From assembly GCA_963576725.1 (NCBI GenBank), contig OY755238.1, positions 30,089,201 to 30,153,200 on the forward strand: a stretch of 64,000 bases of DNA, written 5' to 3'. Source of the stretch: Azorinus chamasolen (taxonomy: Eukaryota; Mollusca; Bivalvia; Cardiida; Solecurtidae). Of the stretch, positions 1-9,474 are shown one piece after another. The notes beneath the pieces are model-generated. The model saw only the letters and a list, made by a program, of their open reading frames with translations, made no database searches and was not told where the DNA came from. The position numbers and the translations under genes were made by a program. How positions within the stretch are numbered: the first letter of the stretch is position 1; every line of letters begins with the position of its first letter.

Positions 1-640
1 TACGCCACTGTCATATTGTCGTTTGTCGGGAAATCAAAATTATAGTAGTCGGTGGTTTACGACACAACAGTTTAATTGCGCCAATGATAATTAAAAGCTC
101 TGTATTGTGTCAACTGTTTTGACAAGATCACATATCCGTCCGGCTGTTTGTCGTTTCATCCATATGTATGTTCTCTGTCGTCAATTTGTTCGTCGTTAAA
201 GGCGTTTGACATTTTGTCGGCAGAAATACCCTTAAACAGCACCATAACCTTCGTCACATATTGTCGCCGGCGACAATTTGTGCAGTTCAGCATTAATGTG
301 CCGAAAACTTCGGCACGTATTAACGCCGTCGACAATATGTTCCATTTGTTTCAGCAGAGATGGTCGCCGGCGACACTATGTACAGCGGCAACAAGATGTG
401 CCGCAACACGGGGGCATCAAATGCAGACACAATCATAATGCATATCAAATATGTGGACGCTAAAGGATTAACAAGGAACTCCAAATACGTTTTGCCCACG
501 TGGCTCATAATTATATTTTAATCAAATAAATATGTTGAGTAAACACCCAAATCAACTTCTGAATTGTAATACAAATCTGGCATTTCGATTCCTGCGACAT
601 TGGTCTATAACCAAAATGACCAAAGACATTTGTCAACTTC
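1..640. other. unassigned sequence with scattered TTGTCG motifs
   Basis: No coding evidence was seen. TTGTCG or its complement recurs roughly every 20-60 bases between 10 and 390, and short perfect palindromes GTCGCCGGCGAC occur twice (near 262 and 365). It may be a decayed tandem repeat. The short open frames here overlap in several phases and look like chance. Confidence 0.3.
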
Positions 641-870
641 AATATATTCTCACGTGTGAAAAATGGGTCGCGTGTTTTGAAGTGAATAATTTAGCACATC
701 GTCTCGACGCATTTTTCAAATACGTGAAAAATGCGTCGGGCTTTGAAGGGGGGTATAGGAACAAAACGCAATTTTCACAAATTATGTGAAAATTGGGGCC
801 GCAAATTTCACACGTGTGAAAAAATGGGTGGCGTGAAATTTGCGGTTCAACAACGGTGCGTGCCCAAATA
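641..870. repeat. diverged inverted-repeat element
   Basis: CACGTGTGAAAAATGGGT near 650 recurs near 815, and a short hairpin built on GACGCATTTTTCA sits at about 707-739. The wording (GTGAAAAATGCGTC) resembles the subterminal repeats of the 30874-32370 element, so this may be a small relative. No transposase is present. Confidence 0.35.
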
Positions 871-1060
871 TTAAAATCGCTATTTCTCCACCAAACACTA
901 TACTGTGAGACGATTCTAAAGAGTGGTCACAGTACAGGGTTTGGTAGAGAAATAAAGCTTCGAGACGATTCTAAAGAGTGGTCATAGTATAGGATTTGGT
1001 GGAGAAATAAAAGCGCCATTCTTGAAAATGATTAAATTTACGCATCTTATCTGGATCTCT
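868..1060 (-). mobile_element. family G palindromic MITE, rearranged
   Basis: Contains the G hairpin words CCACCAAACACTATACTGTG and GACGATTCTAAAGAGTGGTC, the latter twice, followed by the conserved G end AAATTTACGCATCTTATCTGG. The right arm is present in two tandem copies, so the hairpin is not symmetrical. Other copies lie at 14577, 18145, 27500, 30143, 45783 and 52425. Confidence 0.6.
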
Positions 1061-1243
1061 GTCAAATGGTTAATGAACCCACTGTGCTGTAACAATTTTA
1101 CCTTCACATGTAATCACCCTAAGGGCGGATTCTATGACACCAATTTGATCCAGTTGAGAAGACAAGAGGGCTCAGAGTACCCTGTACTACACTGGCATGT
1201 TGGAAAAGAAACAAAAACAAGTTTGCACCCAACATTTGCTTAA

Positions 1244-1408
1244 TTAACTATTTCCCTGTTCTATATTTATACCAAATTTCAATACCTACTGAATATTAAT
1301 GGCTATCATGAAATAAGGAAGGTGGTACATTGTAGCCATTTTAGAAAGTAAAGAAAAAGATCTATCAACAATCCATTATCAAGTAGAGCAGACTCATACA
1401 TGTATCAG
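1244..1408 (-). mobile_element. family A2 MITE remnant, cut by a D element
   Basis: Starts TTAACTATTTCCCTGTTC and carries the A2 words CAATACCTACTGAATATT and GGTACATTGTAGCC found in the full A2 copies at 45154 and 33531. It runs into the first hairpin arm (AAGTAGAGCAGAC) and is then interrupted by the D element at 1409; the other half is not seen. Confidence 0.6.
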
Positions 1409-1638
1409 TTAACCCATTCCCCGCATATTGACGTCTTTTTACGCCTCTGTAAACGTCATTTTGTGAAACCATTGTGATAAATAGAGCATTTGCTCCTATA
1501 GGAGCAAATGCTCTATTTATCACAATGGTTTCAAACTACAAACTTCTCAAACTGTCCTTTTGTCTAGTTAATGCTCCTTTTCGGTAGATTTATTTAAAGA
1601 GGTTGTATCTAAAAATAGCCTATGAGGGAATGGGTTAA
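1409..1638 (+). mobile_element. family D TTAA MITE
   Basis: Runs from TTAACCCATTCC to GGGAATGGGTTAA, 230 bp including both TTAA. The central hairpin at 1465-1532 is a perfect palindrome of GAAACCATTGTGATAAATAG followed by AGCATTTGCTCCTAT and its complement. Between the hairpin and the right end is a family-specific stretch including AATGCTCCTTTTCGGTAGAT. No ORF. The TTAA ends suggest a piggyBac-type transposase acting in trans (inference). Confidence 0.85.
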
Positions 1639-2098
1639 AGGTGAACTCTCGTTACATCGACATTCGATATAACAGAGTATTCATTATACTGACATGATGT
1701 TTAGAACAATAATTATTTGAACATAAACAATTACTTCGAGATAACAGAGAGTCGAGTCATCCGAGTTCTAATTTGAACTATTTCTCAAGTTGACAGCTTA
1801 ATGCATGCATAAAGTAATGACGAAAGCACCGACCGGAGCTACAAGCATTGCCTCCCATCCGCGTTAAACTGTCACATGTGTTTTTAGATATGCGTAGTGA
1901 TACCTTTCAGAACAATTATATATTGTAAAAGTTGGTAGGACCGACTTTTTACTCGAGTTATCCCGAAGTTCGAGTTTTCCGAGGTCGATATATCGAAGTT
2001 CAGCTGTACAACTTAATTTCCATTACATCGACATTTTCAGTACAACGACACTTTTTGATGGAAGGAACGAGGTCGTTATAACGAGAGTTCGCTGTATA
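1637..2098. mobile_element. nested pogo/Tigger-like MITEs (outer copy containing a K copy)
   Basis: The outer copy has ends reading GGTGAACTCTCGTTACATCG on the left and the complement of TACAGCGAACTCTCGTTATA on the right. Inside it, about 1690-2010, is family K: ACTTCGAGATAACAGAGAG, an imperfect hairpin starting GACAGCTTAATGCATGCA, and the end CGAAGTTCAGCTGTA. Both look like TA-target elements. Confidence 0.6.
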
Positions 2099-2239
2099 TA
2101 TCATTGGAAGTTAGAATTAATGATTATAATAGCATGCATGTTAGAAATTTACTATTTGATGGACAAAATTGCCAACTTATGCTTTCTTAATAAATACCAG
2201 AAAGTGTAGAGGAGGTATCATTGAGAATTTATCGTAAAG

Positions 2240-2805
2240 TTAACCCGTAACGCCATAAATATGTCATTCTTCGCATTTACAAACAGAGTAGACCCAGATC
2301 AGACGGCTCCTGTCGGAGCCGTCTGATCAGGGTCTATCCTGTTTGCTTATGGAATTATAATAGAACTGAGAACAGTTTTCTACCAATACCAGAAACGCAG
2401 TGTACATATGCCGTTATAAAACTTAATTACAGTGACCCTCATTATACCGGCATTCGTCACAATAATTATTGAACCCTCGTTATACCGGCAGTATACATTG
2501 AAACAAAATCACCGTTAAGTTTTTGAAACAACCACTGAATAAATAGGTACAATGCCAATAAGACAGGTGATCGCTTAATGCAGAACACAACAAGTGGTCT
2601 GCATTAAGCGTTCACCTATTGGTACTAGTTTAAAACTGGCCATATGGTTCCTTTCATATTTAAACTCGTTATAACGGCAACCTCGTTATACCAGCAAAAT
2701 GTCTGGAAACAAACACCTCCGATGTAACGAGGGTCCACTGTAATAATCATGATGCCATTCTTTCTTACATGAATATTCATGAGGTAAATGGCTAACCCTG
2801 GCTAA
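2240..2805 (+). mobile_element. family A TTAA MITE split by a pogo-like MITE
   Basis: The left end is TTAACCCGTAACGCC. The hairpin at 2280-2346 starts GCAAACAGAGTAGACC-like and has loop CTCCTGTCGGAG. The family word GCCGTTATAAAA leads up to 2427, and the element resumes at 2743 with the 3' family words GATGCCATTCTTTCTTACAT and GAATATTCATG. Removing 2428-2742 restores a normal A element. Confidence 0.75.
2428..2742. mobile_element. pogo/Tigger-like MITE inside family A
   Basis: The ends are TACAGTGACCCTCATTATAC and the complement of TACAGTGGACCCTCGTTACA, with TA on both sides. Inside is a short C-like hairpin, GGTGATCGCTTAATGCAG, near 2564-2620. The insertion interrupts an A element, giving a relative age. 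Confidence 0.75.
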
Positions 2806-2925
2806 CCCTGAAAATGAAATTAAGCTTTTTTCACAGTTACCAGTCTCTCTAGACATTGAGGTTTAATTTGTTTAAGATAGTCCGTCGAGAGAACGAGGTG
2901 AACGCAATATTTGAATCTGAGTTGC

Positions 2926-3140
2926 TTAACCCTTTCGCTGGCAATGCCGGATCTGTGATTACCTATGCAAACAGTTTGGATCCAGATGAGACGAAGAGTA
3001 ACTCGGCGTTTCATCAGGATCCAACATGTTTGTTACTGTTACTATGTTTTTGAAACAAACATGAAGAAGATAAAAAAAATGAAAATTTATAGCAGACGTC
3101 AAAGTTAGCAGACGACAGAGTTTGGCAGCGAAAGGGGTAA
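2926..3140 (+). mobile_element. family B TTAA MITE
   Basis: The ends are TTAACCCTTTCGCTGGCA and TGGCAGCGAAAGGGGTAA. The hairpin at about 2968-3033 starts CAAACAGTTTGGATCCAGAT. The short-side arm reads GGATCCAGATG and the far arm reads back as GGATCCTGATG, so one mismatch would remain on folding. Confidence 0.75.
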
Positions 3141-3159
3141 ATGCTTCCCTTTCATATCA

Positions 3160-3480
3160 AGACGGTGTTAGGCCTTGGTGCCCTGTGGGCCCAAATCTTG
3201 ATTGTCTCTGCCGCCACTTTGGGTCCAGATGAGACACTGAGAAACTGTCTCAATACGTTCTTAACGCTTCAGCGCTTGCATTGTTGTCTGCTGGATATAT
3301 TTTCCTCCGCTCCAAGTTTTAGAGTTGTTGCTTCTTGAAAATCTTTTACAAAAAATAAACATGGTTTCAAATTTTTTAGATACTGATGAGACGCCGAGTT
3401 ACCGAGATCCAAACCGTTTGTATGGCTTTTTATGATATCAAAGACCCGTCTTTACGGCACTGAAGGTGTTAAGTGTTTTG
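3160..3480. repeat. decayed family B pieces
   Basis: Two fragments keep B wording: GGGTCCAGATGAGACACTGAG near 3220 with little symmetry left, and ACTGATGAGACGCCGAGTTA near 3383 with a collapsed far arm. No ends could be placed. Confidence 0.4.
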
Positions 3481-3531
3481 AACCCACTTTACTTCATCGG
3501 AGTCCGACGATAATCTACTCAGGACAGTTGG

Positions 3532-3762
3532 TTAACCCATTTCCTCATACTGACGCCTTTTGCGCAATTCATTTTTGAAACCATTGTGATACATAGAGCA
3601 TTTGCTCCATAGGAGCAAATGCTCTATTTATCATAATCGTTTCAAATGTACACACAATTCTAAAAAAATCCTTTTCACTAGTAAAAATTAATGCTCCTTT
3701 TCGGTGGATTTACTCAAAGACGTTGGGTCTAAAAATGGCCTATATGGTAATATGAGGGTTAA
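3532..3762 (+). mobile_element. family D TTAA MITE
   Basis: The left end is TTAACCCATTTCCTCATA. The hairpin at 3577-3643 is near-perfect with loop TGCTCCATAGGAGCA, one base shorter than usual. The right end, ATGAGGGTTAA, has lost a few bases relative to 1409-1638. Confidence 0.8.
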
Positions 3763-3774
3763 ATTTGAAACTGC

Positions 3775-3960
3775 TGTAACACATATGCCTGCTCTAAATT
3801 TGGATCTGGTGTAGTTTGACTACTTCCGAATCGATCAAGCTTGTGAGCAACAACTGACCGAATGTCAAATAGTTTGGATCCTGATAAGATGCCGAGATAC
3901 TCGGCGTTTCGTCTGGATCTAGGTTGTTTGCAAATGCGAATCTAGTTCTGATTAACGGGA
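3775..3960 (-). mobile_element. family B MITE, reverse orientation
   Basis: Carries the long-side words AATTTGGATCTGGTGTAG and TGACCGAATGTCAAATAG. The hairpin at 3866-3930 has the left arm GGATCCTGAT and the right arm complementing to CCAGAC, so the usual asymmetry is kept with the short side on the right. The right end has decayed to GATTAACGGGATAATTG. Confidence 0.6.
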
Positions 3961-3978
3961 TAATTGTGAACAATACGA

Positions 3979-4027
3979 ATGCTACATGTATGCGTTACAT
4001 GTATGTGCTACATGTATGTGTTACATT
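3979..4027. repeat. short tandem repeat TACATGTATGYGYT
   Basis: GCTACATGTATGCGTTACAT and two following units repeat a 14-mer about three times. TACATGTA is itself palindromic and is scattered widely through the window. Confidence 0.6.
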
Positions 4028-4149
4028 GTAACCAGAATCTCAATGGCGACCGCTGGCGAGGGAGCAAGTATGATAGAGGGCGTGAAGAATTCTGAGTTTG
4101 AATATGTTGATATAGATTGGAGTGAAACAATGATATTTAGTAAAGAAAC

Positions 4150-4345
4150 TCACTTTCTTCCGGACTTTTAGTAAATAATTTAGTTCATTTCAGGCAGGTG
4201 GTTGCTTAATGCATGGTGAACGTCATGCAGAAAGCTCCTTTGGGAGCTTTCTACATGTATTTCAACCTGCATTAAGCTGCCACCTGTCTTAAAGACTGAT
4301 TTTGGTACTGATTTGATTGTGCCGTTAAGAGAGGTGTTTCTGCAT
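4150..4345. mobile_element. family C pogo-like MITE, ends worn
   Basis: The hairpin at 4195-4286 has arms CAGGTGGTTGCTTAATGCAT and its complement, with loop GCTCCTTTGGGAGC. The outer pogo-type ends are not clearly preserved, so the outer limits are approximate. Confidence 0.6.
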
Positions 4346-4360
4346 ATTAATATATTGTGT

Positions 4361-4586
4361 TTAACCCTTTGCCCAGTGAATAGGTCAGCAAAAATCTGCC
4401 ACTTTGTGAATGTTCATTGAATGCATTTTTGTAAATGTACCTAAACAAGGAGACGGTTTGCCATATCTGAACATAATTAAACAGAACAGGCCCTTGATCA
4501 GACAGCCCATTCAGTAGTTGTCTGATCAGGGTCTACTCTGTTAGCAAATCCATAAAATAGATATCTCTATCAGGGAAAATGGTTTA
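4361..4586 (-). mobile_element. family A TTAA MITE, reverse, degenerate
   Basis: Starts TTAACCCTTTGCCCAGTG. The hairpin at about 4477-4545 keeps CTTGATCAGACAGCCC and TGTCTGATCAGGGTCTACTC but its loop has diverged. The right end is GGGAAAATGGTTTA. Confidence 0.6.
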
Positions 4587-4668
4587 CCCTTAAGTCTGTT
4601 TAATAATTAAAAGTGACGCATCCTATTCTGAATATGTATTCTTTTTTTCACTGAAGGAAATGATTCGT

Positions 4669-4746
4669 AAACAGTACAAACACGGATCAAATGACTTTCT
4701 CAGAAGACATTTGATCTGGGTCTACACTGCTTGCGAAGGTGTTAAA
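4669..4746. repeat. isolated A/H-type hairpin
   Basis: GTAAACAGTACAAACACGGATC pairs loosely with GATCTGGGTCTACACTGCTTGC, and the loop sequence is unlike other families. A GTGTTAAA follows, so it may be the short side of a reverse-oriented element whose left end is lost. Confidence 0.4.
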
Positions 4747-4762
4747 TACTCGTTTACAACAT

Positions 4763-5018
4763 TTAACCCTTTCGGCGCCAAATTTCTAATTGTCGTCTGC
4801 AATCCATTTTTTTTTAAAATCATTGGTAAAATAAGGAAATAAGATGAATAAAAGCAAATTTCAAAGGAATAAAGCACACGTCATAATTATATAGAAGTAG
4901 AGTTTCAGACAAAAAGTGAAGTCCCTGATCAGACGCCGCCTTGAAAAGGCGGCGTCTGATCTGGGACTGCACTATTTGTCGTGGTGCATTTTTGCGACAT
5001 TGGCGGTAAAAGGGTTTA
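4763..5018 (-). mobile_element. family F TTAA MITE, reverse
   Basis: The ends are TTAACCCTTTCGGCGCCAAA and TGGCGGTAAAAGGGTTTA. The hairpin at 4908-4980 is GACAAAAAGTGAAGTCCCTG with loop GCCGCCTTGAAAAGGCGGC. The left (long-side) arm has CCCTGATC and the right (short-side) arm complements to CCCAGATC. A second arm mismatch is at position 12 (GTGAAG against GTGCAG). Confidence 0.85.
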
Positions 5019-5100
5019 GGATCAACGGTTATGCACAGAGATTGCAAGTTTCTGTTTAAGTCATTGAACAGAGAATCTAGATGTCACGACAATTTCCATA

Positions 5101-5308
5101 TACAGTAGAACCTCGATTATTCGAATTTTCGGTATAGAAGAATTTAGACCCTTTTAGGCAGGTGGCTGCTTAATGCATGGTGAAAGTCATGCAGAAAGCT
5201 CCTATAGGAGCTTTCTGCATGACTTTCACCATGCATTAAGCTGCCACCTGTCTTAAAGATCGATAATAATACGTATTTTAGTGTTCGGATAATCGAAGTT
5301 TTACTGTA
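5101..5308. mobile_element. family C pogo/Tigger-like MITE, intact
   Basis: TA-CAGTAGAACCTCGATTATTC on the left mirrors GAATAATCGAAGTTTTACTG-TA (with one change) on the right, giving a 208-bp element between TA dinucleotides. The hairpin at 5159-5250 is a near-perfect palindrome with arms CAGGTGGCTGCTTAATGCAT and loop GCTCCTATAGGAGC. Each arm carries a TTAA, which other copies show is a target for TTAA families. Confidence 0.9.
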
Positions 5309-5332
5309 TCCTTCAAAACTTAATTGAATAGT

Positions 5333-5552
5333 CAACCCTTTGCCTGTTCAGTATTCATGTAAGAAATGATGACTTCATGAATATTTATTTGCTGGATTTG
5401 TATATTGTTAACGTTTCAAAAGATTGTTTTGCTTTGACAAAAATTATAATATCAGATCTGTATCATGTTAAAAGCAAACAGAGCATATCCTTATCAGGCG
5501 GCTTCTGTAAGCAAAATTCGTGGAATAGTGTTACTATGAGGGAAATGGTTAA
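5333..5552 (-). mobile_element. family A TTAA MITE, reverse, hairpin broken
   Basis: Starts CAACCCTTTGCCTG, has the family words CATGAATATTTATTTGCTG and GCAAACAGAGCATATCCT, and ends GAGGGAAATGGTTAA. Only the left hairpin arm is recognisable. A short (TTAA)n run continues to 5568. Confidence 0.6.
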
Positions 5553-5768
5553 TTAATTAATTAATTAATTATAAGCTTGTCTCAAATGTACATAACAAGT
5601 CATTGATATACAGTTCAATTTGTGTACTTGTTACATAGCCTCTTCTAGCGTCACGTACGCCAAATAATTAACTTATTTGTGCTCAGTGTCCCTTAAACAA
5701 TACATATGCAAAAACTGTAGACCTATACCAGAGGGCTTCTAAAGGAAGTCACAACTAGAGTTGTATTT

Positions 5769-5836
5769 GCAAACAGTGTTAACTAAGATGAGAGAGCTCC
5801 TATAGGAGCTCTCTCATCTTGGTCTGCACTGGTTGC
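5769..5836. repeat. family H-type hairpin
   Basis: GCAAACAGTGTTAACTAAGATG pairs with CATCTTGGTCTGCACTGGTTGC around the loop GAGAGCTCCTATAGGAGCTC. It is followed by CCATGG as in the H copies at 16183 and 35090. The outer element probably ends at the GGGTTAAGGGTTAA near 5970-5982. Confidence 0.65.
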
Positions 5837-5982
5837 CATGGAAAATACATGCATGCATTATCTATGCTTTTGCCTAGGAAAATTATTTCAACACTTCCTG
5901 TATATTTTTGTAAAGGTTTGTCTGATTAATAATCAAATAGAGCAGAGTGATAGAAATATGTGTCTGGCGGGTTAAGGGTTAA

Positions 5983-6388
5983 TTTCGTATAAATGTTACA
6001 TGTAATCATTCATACAAACATGCAGAAATGCGTGATGAAACATTAGACACAAAGCACTGGTGACAGCCATTTGTTTGTTATATATCATATATTGAAAGCT
6101 TTGTCAGGATCATAACCAAATTATGACGTCACCAAATTGATGTAATACATTTTAAACCATTGGAATGTGGGAAATGAATGTAAACCCATATCAGAGGGCT
6201 CTGATCAGGTTCTTCACTTTTTGTCCTTCAAACATGTTGCCAATTATACCGTGTTATACAATGTACCCAATGGATTTATTAATCCACGATTGAGCATTCA
6301 ACTTTGACATTTTAGCATTTTATTATGTTACATACATTATAAACCATTGTAACACAAAATGACAGGCATATGTGAATACGATACGGTA
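5983..6388. other. unassigned sequence with an eroded A-type hairpin
   Basis: No gene was seen. Near 6183-6230, AAACCCATATCAGAGGGC and CTCTGATCAGGTTCTTCAC are remnants of an A/H hairpin. Confidence 0.35.
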
Positions 6389-6841
6389 TACAGTAGAACC
6401 TGTCTTAACCCTTCGCTTGCTATTCACGTCAATATACGTACCTGTAAATAGTGAATACCCAGATGAGACAGTTCCTGCAGGAGCTGTCTCATCAGGGTCT
6501 GCACTATTTACCAGTTGATTGTGCAACCATTGCACTTCACAGCAGTGATTGCACAGCAAAATACGTGTACACAGTGAAGATATATGTAAATATACAACAG
6601 GGCATGGATAAAGAAGGAGAAATGTATTTTAAAATTCAGCAAGAGAAGGGTTAAGCTACCATAAAAAAGAGGTATAATTATGGGCTCATAAGACAGGTGA
6701 TAGCTTAATGCAGTGTAAAAGTAATACTCAAAGCTCCTACAGGAGATTGCTGTATTACTTTTGCCCTGCATTAAACAACTACGTGTATTTAAGTTTATAA
6801 TGTTCAAGAGATGAATGGTCACCTAAAAAGGTTCTATTGTA
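6389..6841. mobile_element. family C pogo-like MITE containing an E element
   Basis: TA-CAGTAGAACCTGTC is followed by the E element, then GCTACCATAAAAAAGAGGT, the hairpin at about 6691-6785 (ACAGGTGATAGCTTAATGCA, loop CTCCTACAGGAG) and the end AAAAAGGTTCTATTG-TA. Excising E leaves CCTGTCTTAAGCTACC, which matches the uninterrupted C copy at 32567 (CCTGTCTTAAGCGGCC). Confidence 0.85.
6405..6654 (+). mobile_element. family E TTAA MITE, 250 bp
   Basis: The ends are TTAACCCTTCGCTTGCT and AGCAAGAGAAGGGTTAA. The hairpin at 6444-6511 is GTAAATAGTGAATACCCAGA with loop GTTCCTGCAGGAGC, and its arms differ at position 18. TTAA flanks both sides within family C, showing a TTAA target duplication. A 67-codon frame runs to the terminal TAA in every E copy but looks like a passenger (see rejected items). 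Confidence 0.92.
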
Positions 6842-6924
6842 TACGTTTCTGTCACGTGAGCTCTGTTGAAATGCACAGCACAACCTTTTTATGGCAATGC
6901 AAGCTTCTTTTGCGAGATAACTCG

Positions 6925-7022
6925 GCGATGCCCTATGTTGCCCCATCTCATATAACACTATCTTATGCTACACTATCTTAAAATGTAATTGCTTATCTTA
7001 CACTATCTTATATTGTACTGTC
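6925..7022. repeat. degenerate ACACTATCTTA tandem repeat
   Basis: About five units of TACACTATCTTA and variants precede the E element. The E element at 7023 has inserted at a CTTAA that looks like part of one unit. Confidence 0.5.
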
Positions 7023-7272
7023 TTAACCCTTCGCTTGCTGAATTTTAAAACACATGTCTCCTTCTTTACCCATGTCCTGTTGTATAATTACATATATCTT
7101 CACTGTGTACAAGTATATCGCTGTGCAATCACTGCTGTGGAGAGCATTGGTTGCACAATCAACTTGTAAATAGTGCATACCCTGATGAAACAGCTCCTGC
7201 AGGAGCTGTCTCATCTGGGTCTTCACTATTTACAGGTAGGTATATTGACGTGAATAGCAAGCGAAGGGTTAA
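7023..7272 (-). mobile_element. family E TTAA MITE, 250 bp, reverse
   Basis: Same length and ends as the copy at 6405, in the opposite orientation. The hairpin, about 7167-7234, has the left arm CCCTGATG and a right arm complementing to CCCAGATG, so the asymmetry follows element orientation. Confidence 0.92.
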
Positions 7273-7482
7273 GTGGGAAAGTATAAAGTCAAACAAAAAT
7301 GAACAAAAATGGCACATGTATATATTATTAAGTCAAATAAACAACACATCTGCACAAGCAATTCCAAACCTGCCACATATGAAATATAATAATATAAGAA
7401 TTATTTGTCTATAGGCATCAGTTAGACTGTATTCATCATAAGTTTGTCTGTTTCAGAATGAATATTGTTTTGTCACGTTCAG

Positions 7483-7681
7483 TACAGTGTAACGTCTATA
7501 TTGCGACCAATAAAACAACTGTATACATTTATATCTAAACCACATGTGTTGGCTGAATACAGGACGAAAGTAACACAGAAAGGAACTTTCTGCATTGCTT
7601 TCATCCTGTATTAAGCAACCACCTGTTTTACAGCAACTCATTTTGATTAATTAAGTGTCGCTTAAGAGGAGTTATGCTGTA
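7483..7681. mobile_element. family C pogo-like MITE with damaged hairpin
   Basis: TA-CAGTGTAACGTCTATATTG is at the left and AGGAGTTATGCTG-TA at the right. The hairpin near 7548-7630 has lost part of the left arm (GGCTGAATACAGGACGAAAG remains) and its loop is shortened to AAAGGAACTTT. Confidence 0.65.
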
Positions 7682-7837
7682 TAATATTATATTTGTAATA
7701 TTATATTGATCTAGGATGGGATGTTCTTTGAAAATGAATTTCTGGATACTAGTAATTACAAAATATTTGATGTATGTATGAATAACAATTATAAAGCTGC
7801 TATAATATTTCTTGAGTAGGAAGTTGTCGACACAACA

Positions 7838-8034
7838 TACAGTAAAACTACTCTAAAGCCGACTTTAAATTTGGTATCAGTGGCACTCTTTCAGACGTTT
7901 AGCGGCCTAAAAGTCTTACAGAAAGCTTTCAAATGATCTTTCTGTATGACTTTCACCCTGTATTAAAAGGCCGTCTGTATAAACAGACAAAATTTGTTCT
8001 TTATTATAATTCACATTAAGGGAGGTTCTAGTGT
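7838..8034. mobile_element. family C pogo-like MITE, diverged
   Basis: TA-CAGTAAAACTACTCTAAAG is at the left and AGGGAGGTTCTAGTG-TA at the right. The hairpin core is reduced to CTTACAGAAAGCTTTCAAATG and its partner CATTTGA-like ATGATCTTTCTGTATG; the outer GGTGG arm is gone. Confidence 0.6.
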
Positions 8035-8064
8035 ATTTGAAAAAAACGCTCATAATTAACCTTA

Positions 8065-8515
8065 TACAGTAAACCCCTTATTAACTCGTCTAAACCGGAC
8101 GTTCAATTTAGTGTAAATATCGGTCTTGGAGCCGGTGGCAGCTTAAACCCTTTCCCTCATATTGACGACTTTTGACGACTCTGTAAAAGTCACTTTGTGA
8201 AACCATTGTGATAAATAGAGTATTTGCTCCTATAGGAGCAAATGCTCTATTTACCACAATGGTTTCAAACTACAAAAATCTTAAAGAAAATCCTTTTCTC
8301 TAGTTACATGTAATGCTTCTTTTCGGTAGATTTATTTTAAGAGGATGTATCTAAAAATAGCCATTGAGGTAATGGGTTAATGCGGTATGAAAGTCATGCA
8401 GAAAGCTTCTATAGGAGCTTTCTGTATGACTTTCACCCTGCTTTAAGCAGCTACCTACCTAAAAGTACCTCAATTATTCTCTATTAAAATTCCTGGTTAG
8501 ATAGGGTTTACTGTA
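8065..8515. mobile_element. family C pogo-like MITE containing a D element
   Basis: TA-CAGTAAACCCCTTATTAAC starts it and AGATAGGGTTTACTG-TA ends it. The C hairpin begins GCCGGTGGCAGC and is interrupted by D at the TTAA of the arm; it resumes ...TGCGGTATGAAAGTCATGC with loop GCTTCTATAGGAGC. The D insertion therefore used a TTAA inside a hairpin arm. Confidence 0.85.
8143..8380 (+). mobile_element. family D TTAA MITE inside a C hairpin
   Basis: The ends are TTAAACCCTTTCCCTCAT and GGTAATGGGTTAA. The hairpin at 8199-8266 is perfect except for a few changes (ATAGAGTATTTGCTC, loop TGCTCCTATAGGAGCA). TTAA is present at both junctions. Confidence 0.88.
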
Positions 8516-8669
8516 AATGCATGTATTATATGTGCATTTACATACACGTCTAGACAAATGCAGTTAGTGAGGAAATGTATGGATACGTCCAATGTGAAAA
8601 TAATGTCTCGGAGCAATTGCAGAGCAATGTCAGTAGTGTTTCTGTATACATCAATAAGTCATTACCGAA

Positions 8670-8895
8670 TGGTTTTCCTTGTAACCCAACATATCAGCGC
8701 ATGTTCTTGCATTTGCAAATAGATTAGACCCAGATCAGATGACTCCGTCTGATTAGAGTTTGCTCTGTTTGCTTATGAAACTATGTAAACACCAAAACAT
8801 TCTATGTATATAACATATATCACTATAACAAATCAGCTAATAAATATTCATGATATCAGTATTTTTGTTTGAATATTAAACAGGGACGGGGTAAA
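8670..8895 (+). mobile_element. family A MITE, shortened hairpin loop
   Basis: The left end is worn (GTAACCCAACATATCAGCG). The hairpin at 8715-8772 has the A arms GCAAATAGATTAGACCC and GTTTGCTCTGTTTGC, but the loop is cut to GATGACTCCGTC. The right end is AACAGGGACGGGGTAA. The left boundary is approximate. Confidence 0.65.
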
Positions 8896-9037
8896 AAACA
8901 TTTATGGTTATTTATAAAGTGGTCGTTTTGGAGAGGTTTTACTTGTTACAAGAAGTAGTTTCTCAGGCGCTAACTAAGCTACATGTAACCTATGAAACAG
9001 TAGAAATGTCGTGCGAGCATGCATTTGTTACCACGAG

Positions 9038-9389
9038 TACAACTGAAATCCGATATCTCGAAATCAAATAACTCAACTTCGATATCGCGAATTCGGTAAC
9101 TCGACCTTTGAGATAACTCGAAGTAAAAGTTCGGGTCCTTCCAATATTTACAATACTGAAATGTTCAAACAAATATATAGATGCATATCTAGAAACACAT
9201 GTGACAGCTTAATGCATGTTTAAAAAAAATGCTGAAAGCTCCTGCATGAGCTTTCAGCATTACTTTCGACGTGCATATAGCTGTACCCTTGGGAAATTGC
9301 TCAGATTAGAAATAGGATAATTCGAACATATGTTATCTCGAAGTAATTTGTATGGCCTTTGAAGTTCGAGATATCGAAGTTCAACTGTA
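9038..9389. mobile_element. family K pogo-like MITE
   Basis: TA-CAACTGAAATCCGATATC on the left mirrors GATATCGAAGTTCAACTG-TA on the right. The hairpin at about 9201-9286 starts GTGACAGCTTAATGCATG with loop GCTCCTGCATGAGC. The left subterminal region contains extra copies of CTCGAAATC/ACTTCGATATC, so it may be internally duplicated. Confidence 0.8.
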
Positions 9390-9474
9390 TTTCATATGAC
9401 GGGAGGCGGACAATGTAAAACTGTCAATGAGACCTACATATTCTGTTTGCAATGTACCTATTCCCATGTACGTG

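Noticed and set aside
1465..1532. Bacterial-type rho-independent terminators at the many hairpins
   Set aside because: No adjoining T tract or operon context, and the window is eukaryotic.
2820..3053. ORFs over hairpins with peptides such as LDPDETPSNSASHLDPN or NSEDPDETAPAGAVSSG
   Set aside because: They recur in both strands and several frames wherever a palindrome occurs, because palindromic DNA reads the same both ways. They are translations of MITE hairpins, not proteins.
6451..6654. A 67-codon ORF present in all five family E copies, ending exactly at the terminal TAA
   Set aside because: The copies are nearly identical at DNA level, so the frame is shared by descent. Most substitutions between copies change the amino acid, which argues against selection on a protein, and half of the frame lies in the hairpin.
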